DNA of 35,699 bases from Paracoccaceae bacterium (GTDB lineage Bacteria > Pseudomonadota > Alphaproteobacteria > Rhodobacterales > Rhodobacteraceae): contig CABZJG010000002.1 of the NCBI GenBank assembly GCA_902525995.1, forward strand, positions 1 through 35,699. The letters are read 5' to 3'. Below, one piece after another: positions 30,336 through 35,699 of the stretch. Position 1 is the first letter of the stretch, and every line of letters starts with the position of its first letter. The notes beneath the pieces are model-generated. The model ran no database searches, was not told the DNA's origin, and saw nothing but the letters and a program-made list of their open reading frames with translations. Made by a program: the position numbers and the translations under genes.

Positions 30336-31051
30336 GCATTTTAATCAAATCCGCATGGAATTTAGTATTTGCAATAGTCTTGGCAAACCAAACTCTTGCA
30401 AAAAGCCCACATGAGCCAGACATTCTAAGCTTTATCCGCAAATTGGAAGCAAACGGAAATTACGCGGCCATCCACCACGCCATTCCAAATGCAAAGCGCC
30501 CAGAGAGGCCCGTCAATCAGATGACAGTCGGTGAAGTTCTAAGTTGGCAAGGCAGTCTGACAGGTGTGAAATCCACCGCTGCGGGAGCCTACCAGTTTAT
30601 TCACAAAACGCTCAAAAAACTTGTAAATGAAAACGATATTCCCAAAACAAGGGTTTTCGATCAATCTCTGCAAGATCAATTGGCGCGTATTTTAATGAGG
30701 GCCTGCGCACCGCATTTACGCGCAGAGCAAATCTCAAAGGATTATGCGGATTGCCTTGCAAAAATCTGGGCAGCGCTGCCGGTCACGCAAGGGCCGAAAA
30801 AAGGACAATCCGCATATGAAGGGATTGCTGGAAACACAGCCCTTGCCTCTGTCGAGACTTATCTGGCTGTGCTTCAGGGAACAAAGATAGATCGCACTTC
30901 GCCCTCAGCGCCCTTACTGCAAGCTGCGCCCGAGGGTCCAAATATCATCATTGTTCAAAACCGTGTGGCCAGAATCAATAGCGCCTTGGTTAAACTGGGG
31001 GGCAATAAGTCTATTCATAAGTTTAATTTTGACCCTTACGCGTTGGAGTGA
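30332..31051 (+). CDS. Stand-alone muramidase-like protein
   Basis: A 239-aa exported protein with signal peptide MSILIKSAWNLVFAIVLANQ. Its domain is homologous to the N-terminal domain of the preceding fusion: ILSFIRKLEANGNY with E39 at the equivalent place, QMTVGEVLSWQ, STAAGAYQFIHKTLKKL, then FDQSLQDQLARIL and LAKIWAALPV, in the style of lambda-type lysozymes. It probably cuts peptidoglycan for channel assembly, filling the VirB1 role. The ATG at 30332 overlaps the previous stop by four bases. Family assignment is by motif comparison only. Confidence 0.75.
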   Translation: MSILIKSAWNLVFAIVLANQTLAKSPHEPDILSFIRKLEANGNYAAIHHAIPNAKRPERPVNQMTVGEVLSWQGSLTGVKSTAAGAYQFIHKTLKKLVNENDIPKTRVFDQSLQDQLARILMRACAPHLRAEQISKDYADCLAKIWAALPVTQGPKKGQSAYEGIAGNTALASVETYLAVLQGTKIDRTSPSAPLLQAAPEGPNIIIVQNRVARINSALVKLGGNKSIHKFNFDPYALE

Positions 31052-31054
31052 ATT

Positions 31055-32215
31055 ATGCAGGTTTTCGAAAAATTTTCTTTTTATTGGCTCATAGGACTTT
31101 GCTCCTTAGCGGCGGCGAACCTTTTTCTCGTACTCAGCGAGGTAGTTTCCGAGCCTCTCGACGGCTTGGCGCTTTTGTTTTTTCCCTTGCTATGGGCAAT
31201 TGTAGCGCAAGATAGCGCTCTGCGAGCTGTTTCGGCGACCGCTTTTTTTGTCCCCCTTTTTGGCATAACAGCGCTGTGCTTGATTGAGCTGGGCCAACCT
31301 GCCCCCTTAAGTCTTCTGCTTGCCTTGATCGGCTGCGCCATATGCCTCGCGGCAAGCCACTTTATCGGAATAGGCGCAACAAGCCTTGCTTTGCTTGCCA
31401 TCCCGTTTTTTCCGCTCAACCCGCTCAGCGCGGCCGGTCTGCTCTTTCCAGGCTCAGGGGTGGCGGGCATGCTGTTTCTGGCCGTTTGCGCTATGGCGTT
31501 GGAATGGAAACCAGACAGTCGAAAAGTGGCAGGGTTAGTCATTGCAAGCGTGCTCCTCGCCGCTGCTGTGTTCAAACATGCAAACAGAGATCTAAACGCT
31601 CCGAGCCGCACGACTTGGATTGACGCTCAACCCGTTCAGATCGAAACGGCAAAGCTGGATGAGCCCTTAAAACCCGGCAGCTTATCCGCACGTATGGACG
31701 TTATGGACCACTTGGCCAATCACGACATGGCCGTTCTGGGAGAAAATATTTTCCTTCAGGGGGATGTCGCCCAAAAGGATTTCTGGTGTCTGGCGGCAAG
31801 GCAGACAGAGACGCAAATATTCATTGGCATTCAAAATGAACGAGGGCGCGGCGATCTGTGGCTCTTAAGCGGTGAGAGTTGCCCAAAGGGCGTAAAGGTC
31901 TATGAGCCGCGCGTGACAGTCCCCTGGCTCAATGGCCGCGCTGGCAATGCTATGAGCCAGCCGCAACCCTTTGCAGGGTTGAATTGGCTTTCGTGTTTTG
32001 AGGCCATGTCTTTGCGCCGCTGGTGGCAACTGGATAGCAAACGCCCCGGCGCGTTCGCCATTTTATATTCTAACACAACTTGGGCAAAGCGAACGCCAGT
32101 GGCCTTGCTGGATAAAATCGCGCGGCTCAACGCACGGCTTTTCGGGTTGAACCTGTTTCATGCGCAAAAAGACACATCCATTCTTCTGATCAATTCAACG
32201 AAGGAAGGCACATAA
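31055..32215 (+). CDS. traB: TraB-like, nitrilase/Lnt-related membrane protein
   Basis: A 386-aa protein with about six N-terminal membrane segments (residues 10-180) and a C-terminal soluble domain related to nitrilases such as apolipoprotein N-acyltransferase. Candidate catalytic Glu is in AVLGENIFL and candidate Cys in LNWLSCFEAM. The usual Lys position falls in YEPRVTVPW and appears replaced, so catalysis is uncertain. TraB stands beside traF in Ti-type plasmids and supports conjugation, which fits its place here. The start ATG 31055 has TTGGAG upstream, and the stop overlaps traF (TAATG). Confidence 0.78.
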   Translation: MQVFEKFSFYWLIGLCSLAAANLFLVLSEVVSEPLDGLALLFFPLLWAIVAQDSALRAVSATAFFVPLFGITALCLIELGQPAPLSLLLALIGCAICLAASHFIGIGATSLALLAIPFFPLNPLSAAGLLFPGSGVAGMLFLAVCAMALEWKPDSRKVAGLVIASVLLAAAVFKHANRDLNAPSRTTWIDAQPVQIETAKLDEPLKPGSLSARMDVMDHLANHDMAVLGENIFLQGDVAQKDFWCLAARQTETQIFIGIQNERGRGDLWLLSGESCPKGVKVYEPRVTVPWLNGRAGNAMSQPQPFAGLNWLSCFEAMSLRRWWQLDSKRPGAFAILYSNTTWAKRTPVALLDKIARLNARLFGLNLFHAQKDTSILLINSTKEGT

Positions 32216-32634
32216 TGCACCGCCTAGAGCTGATAAAAAGGCAAGCAGGGTTGGCGCGCGAGACGCTCCTGTTCTGCGCAGCAATTGCCGCGCTGGCTTT
32301 TCTAGTCGTTTCATTGAATTTGATCACCTTTAATTCTTCACCAAGCGTGCCAATTGGCCTCTACCGCGCCGCGCATCCTGACCGCGCCACATATGTCTCG
32401 TTTTGTTTGAATGAGCAGCATAGAGGCCAGGCCTTTTACGCGCGTGCCTGCAACCCGGATCAGCCAAAGGGGACGCCGCTCATCAAACGCATTGGCCCGA
32501 ACGGCGATGATAACTTCATTGAGGTGATCAGCACACATCCCAAGGGGCTCGATAGTAAACTTCTGGGATACATACCTGCCGCTGACATCCTCAACTTTTG
32601 GGTGCCTTTATGGACGAGCGGCCGAGCGAGGTAA
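32215..32634 (+). CDS. traF: TraF-like pilin-processing peptidase, shortened
   Basis: A 139-aa member of the S26 signal peptidase-like family, which in RP4 cleaves and cyclises the TrbC pilin. One membrane helix (about 18-37) precedes the catalytic Ser in SVPIGLYR (S44) and the Lys in GTPLIKRIG (K91). A third conserved segment is LDSKLLGYIP with D113. RP4 TraF is about 178 aa, with roughly 66 residues between its Lys and Asp; here only 22 lie between. The middle domain is mostly missing while active residues remain. An AAGGAAGG site precedes the ATG. Confidence 0.82.
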   Translation: MHRLELIKRQAGLARETLLFCAAIAALAFLVVSLNLITFNSSPSVPIGLYRAAHPDRATYVSFCLNEQHRGQAFYARACNPDQPKGTPLIKRIGPNGDDNFIEVISTHPKGLDSKLLGYIPAADILNFWVPLWTSGRAR

Positions 32635-32637
32635 AAC

Positions 32638-33084
32638 ATGAAAAAAACCCCTCAAGATAAAGAAAAAGAACTTGCAGAGCTTGAGGCCAAAATTGAGGCC
32701 GTGAAAGCGCGCGAAGAACAAAAGCTTGTGACACTTGCGCGCAAAGCCGGGTTTTTTGATGTCAAGCTCAGCGCGAAAGACATTGAGGCCGTGTTTCAGG
32801 ATATTTTGAAAAACCACGCTTCAAAAAAATTATCACAACTCAAAAGACTGGAGGATAAACGCATGCGAACAAAATCTGGCATATACCATGCCTCGCGCAA
32901 AGAAGATGCACGCAAAAAGATACTTCTGGGCGCGTTTTTAATCGATCAGTTTAAACAAAACCCCGATTTGCTGGCAAAATTACAACCGGAGCTGCGCAAA
33001 TTCCTAGAGCGCCCGCACGAAGATCGCACAGTGCTGGCCAATAAGAAAATTCTGGCCGAGTTTTTAGGCGCAAACGATGGCTGA
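32638..33084 (+). CDS. TraD/TraC-like relaxosome accessory protein
   Basis: A 148-aa charged protein. The N-terminal half is a lysine/glutamate-rich coiled coil (KELAELEAKIEAVKAREEQK). The C-terminal half has SRKEDARKKILLGAFLIDQF, a pattern shared with TraD/TraC and MobC-type conjugation proteins (R-DTRRKILLGG in Ti TraD). These bind DNA or the coupling protein near the relaxase. It lies between traF and traG and overlaps traG by eight bases, as in Ti-type tra blocks. The exact family is uncertain. Confidence 0.6.
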   Translation: MKKTPQDKEKELAELEAKIEAVKAREEQKLVTLARKAGFFDVKLSAKDIEAVFQDILKNHASKKLSQLKRLEDKRMRTKSGIYHASRKEDARKKILLGAFLIDQFKQNPDLLAKLQPELRKFLERPHEDRTVLANKKILAEFLGANDG

Positions 33085-35699
33085 ACACAAACAAGAAGCC
33101 ATCGTATTGGGCGCTATTGCGCTCCTCATCGCGCTGTTGCCCACGCTCTGCTTTCCTATTGCAAGATTGGCGGGCGTAACATTTTGGATTTATGCGCCCG
33201 TTGTGGCATATTTAATGGCGTTTTCAGTCGCGCTGGCATGGGCTCTTTTGGCCGGATATAGCCTGCCAATCCGATGGATTTGGACGCTTTTGCTTTATTC
33301 GTTCTTTGTTTGGATATTTATGCCGGTCGTCAACTTGGGAAGCGGGCCGGGCTTTATACTCGGCGCGCCCTACCGCGCGGTGTTTCACTTTCTCATTCAC
33401 AACAATTTAACCGGTTTGGGAAACGAAATTGTTGTCCCCGGTCAAGTGGGCCTTACGGCTGTCACCGTGATTTATTTTCTGCTGGCCTGTATTTCTGCAA
33501 GAATTATGTGGCGCAAACGCAGAGCTTTGTTTCGCGCGGGATTTGGAAACGAATACCGCTCACAAAGCTCTGTCTTTGGCGATGCCCATTGGGGACAATG
33601 GAAGAAAATGCAAAAGCTCATTTCTCCCGAAAACACCGGCATTGTTTTGGGCGAAGATTACGACCCAAGACGCAACCCCAAAAACTATGCGCATGAAGAT
33701 CCCAAAACATGGGGATCGGGGGGCAAGCGCGCGCTCATAAAAATGCGAACAGGCTTTGAAAACGGGCACTCCTTGATCGTTTGCGGCTCTGGCGGCGGCA
33801 AAACCTCCAGTTTTGTCATGCCAACCTGCTTTGAATATCCCCAGAGCATTGTGGTTGTGGATCCAAAACGCGAGATACTGGAGACCTGCGCGGCCGCGCG
33901 CAGGGCCATGGGGCGCAAAACCGTTGAGGTTAATCTCGACAATGCGATTGATATCATCACCATTATGACGCCCTATTTTGACCGCGAAATGTTCAGCTTT
34001 CGCGATCTGGCCGAAATTCTAACGCCCAGTGCAAAGAAGTCAGAATTTTCCGACTTTTATGCCCGCGTAGTCATAGACTTCATTGCCGCAATGCTGGAGT
34101 ATTATCATAAAGAAACCCAAGAGGATCCGTTTAGTTCTCTGGGCATCATTGTCGGTCAATCCGGAGAAGAGCTTCAAACAACCTGTAAAACAATCTCAGG
34201 CAAAACAAAACTTGCCTCTGTAAAAAAGATACTGGCCCAATTCGACGGAAAAGACAGTAAGTTTTTCACCTACTTTCATACGATTTTAAAGGAAGCAACA
34301 TCGTGGTGCATGTACCCCGAAGTTGTCCAGGCCTTCTCTGCGCAAAGTCAACATAACCTCAAAGCCATCACTGAGGATGTCGATGTCTTCATCACGATCA
34401 AACGCAACCAGCTCAAGAACCTGCCCTCTGTGTTGCGCACAATTTTGGGTGTCATTGCATATGACATGGAAAACAGGTCATCACAAAAGCACGAGCGCTT
34501 AATGATTGTCGATGAGGCCGCCGTTGTTGGATATCTAAGCCTGTTTGAAACGATCAGGGATACTTCGCGCTCTAACAAACTGCATCTGATGATGATTTTC
34601 CAAAGCCTCGGACAGATATCTGATATCTATGGCCCTGAAGGCCTAAAGACATGGAAAACCGTCGCAGCATGTTCCTATAGCGCCATATCCGATGAAAGAG
34701 AGGCCAAAAGCATCTCGGAAATTGTCGGCACATACACCGCAGACATCGAGGGCAAAAGCAGCTCCAGCAATTCACGCGGCATTGGAATTACATCTGACAC
34801 AATAGGCTCAACGGTGTCTACAAACGTGCAGCGCGCCCAGTTGATTAACCCCGATCAGCTGATGCGCCTGCCCGCGGACAGTCAGATATTAATCCTTTTG
34901 CGCCAGCCACCTCTTTTATGCGCAAAGGCCTTCTGGTTTCGCAGAGAAGAATGGAAAGAACGGGCCGGACAAGCCGCACCCGCCGGTCACAATGATACTG
35001 GGCTGGAAGAAAGGGAAGGTAGCGTGATCGATGAAGGCGACACATTCGCTCCAACTCCGCCCGAAGAACCCGTTATGTCTGCGGAAGATGAAGAGGTCGC
35101 GCGCCAGTATGATGAGATCCTCGCAGATTATAACAGCCTTCCCCCTGCGCTGCATGAATATCGCTGGAAACTGCGTAATCCCGATAGATCCCCGGAACTA
35201 TATCCGGGCAAACCCCTGCCCAAACATATATTCATAAAGAGAGCTAGAATTTTCCGCGAATATATCGCCGAGCGCGATGCAGCCAAACGCGAAGCCGAAA
35301 ATACCGTGAAAGCTCAAGAAAAAATAACCAAACAAGAGCCAAAAGAGCAACACACAACGCCATCAAACAGTTTGAAAGAGCAAGCTGCTCAAAATCCACA
35401 GATTGAAGGCTATGCTCCTGCAGGAAATAAACCCGCAAGTGACAATACCAATGTTCAGGATATTGAAGACGCCCAAGGCACATTGCCATTTGAAGCCGGC
35501 ACAGTAAGCGGCGACGAGGATCAACAGCAAGCCCCTTCAGAACAGGCCATGGAAATGAATCAATACCTGAAATTATTTTCAATGGGGAAAATAAAACAAA
35601 ATAAGCTTCTAAAAGAATTAGGAACAGAAGCACCCAAGTACCAACCAGATACTAAAGTTATCCAAGATGCACTGGCATTGATGAACCAAGGTAAACTTA
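33077..35699 (+). CDS. traG: TraG/VirD4 coupling protein, 3' end outside window
   Basis: The open frame begins at ATG 33077 and continues to the right edge: 874 codons, no stop. It is the type IV coupling protein that brings the relaxase-DNA complex to the channel. Membrane segments lie in the first 150 residues (about 8-27, 35-60, 68-90, 120-140). Walker A is GSGGGKT (237-243) in LIVCGSGGGKTSSFVMP, and Walker B is RLMIVDEAAVVG with D479. Motor features end by about residue 630. A tail of at least 240 residues rich in Glu, Gln, Lys and Pro follows, ending in segments such as MNQYLKLFSMGKIKQNKLLK. Such tails in VirD4 proteins often recognise substrates. It overlaps the TraD-like gene. Confidence 0.93.
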   Translation, partial: MAEHKQEAIVLGAIALLIALLPTLCFPIARLAGVTFWIYAPVVAYLMAFSVALAWALLAGYSLPIRWIWTLLLYSFFVWIFMPVVNLGSGPGFILGAPYRAVFHFLIHNNLTGLGNEIVVPGQVGLTAVTVIYFLLACISARIMWRKRRALFRAGFGNEYRSQSSVFGDAHWGQWKKMQKLISPENTGIVLGEDYDPRRNPKNYAHEDPKTWGSGGKRALIKMRTGFENGHSLIVCGSGGGKTSSFVMPTCFEYPQSIVVVDPKREILETCAAARRAMGRKTVEVNLDNAIDIITIMTPYFDREMFSFRDLAEILTPSAKKSEFSDFYARVVIDFIAAMLEYYHKETQEDPFSSLGIIVGQSGEELQTTCKTISGKTKLASVKKILAQFDGKDSKFFTYFHTILKEATSWCMYPEVVQAFSAQSQHNLKAITEDVDVFITIKRNQLKNLPSVLRTILGVIAYDMENRSSQKHERLMIVDEAAVVGYLSLFETIRDTSRSNKLHLMMIFQSLGQISDIYGPEGLKTWKTVAACSYSAISDEREAKSISEIVGTYTADIEGKSSSSNSRGIGITSDTIGSTVSTNVQRAQLINPDQLMRLPADSQILILLRQPPLLCAKAFWFRREEWKERAGQAAPAGHNDTGLEEREGSVIDEGDTFAPTPPEEPVMSAEDEEVARQYDEILADYNSLPPALHEYRWKLRNPDRSPELYPGKPLPKHIFIKRARIFREYIAERDAAKREAENTVKAQEKITKQEPKEQHTTPSNSLKEQAAQNPQIEGYAPAGNKPASDNTNVQDIEDAQGTLPFEAGTVSGDEDQQQAPSEQAMEMNQYLKLFSMGKIKQNKLLKELGTEAPKYQPDTKVIQDALALMNQGKL

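Overview
The window reads as a stretch of a conjugative plasmid, or an integrated plasmid-like element, from an alphaproteobacterium. The main evidence is a RepC-type initiator at the left, as in alphaproteobacterial repABC plasmids, and a P-type (Trb/VirB) conjugation operon that ends in a traB-traF-traD-like-traG block similar to that of Ti-type plasmids. Codon use is moderately GC-rich. Genus cannot be told from the sequence. No RNA genes, CRISPR array, transposase or integrase were seen.

Region 1 (1-3200) is the replication and control end. It holds a partial small gene at the left edge, a repC-like initiator on the minus strand with an AT-rich, palindrome-bearing middle, and a non-coding stretch with two terminator-like hairpins upstream of repC. 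No repA or repB lies between repC and the next gene. Then comes a regulator made of three tandem HTH_XRE-like domains, followed by a 379-base leader with a candidate promoter, a perfect 18-bp dyad, a strong hairpin and a tiny membrane ORF interrupted by an amber codon.

Region 2 (3227-17745) is a type IVb thin-pilus operon, all on the plus strand and mostly joined by 4-base overlaps: a LysM/TcpQ protein (PilL-like), lipoprotein secretin PilN, PilO, three unfamiliar secreted proteins where pilP would be expected, ATPase PilQ, inner-membrane PilR, a leaderless PilS-like major pilin, two beta-repeat minor pilins that both end in C-x-G-C, a small secreted coiled-coil protein, a GxGD prepilin peptidase and a 95-aa soluble protein.

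Region 3 (17759-35699) is a P-type type IV secretion system. A virB3/trbD gene sits inverted on the minus strand. Plus-strand genes follow: trbB (virB11), a four-helix membrane protein flanked by direct repeats, trbC (virB2), trbG (virB9), a TrbH-like lipoprotein, trbE (virB4), trbJ (virB5), trbL (virB6), two tandem trbF (virB8) genes, and trbI (virB10) with an HNH nuclease domain fused to its C-terminus. Next come a muramidase-like domain fused to a second VirB6, a stand-alone paralogue of that muramidase, traB, a shortened traF, a TraD-like gene and the coupling protein traG (virD4), which runs off the right end. No relaxase is visible.

The likely joint role is conjugation, with the thin pilus gathering or stabilising mating cells and the Trb channel moving DNA. 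The features that do not fit a textbook system are the VirB10-nuclease fusion, the VirB6-muramidase fusion plus its paralogue, doubled VirB8 and VirB6, the inverted virB3 and the repeat-bounded gene between trbB and trbC. Together they suggest a modified secretion machine that may carry nuclease and wall-cutting activities on its own envelope-spanning parts.
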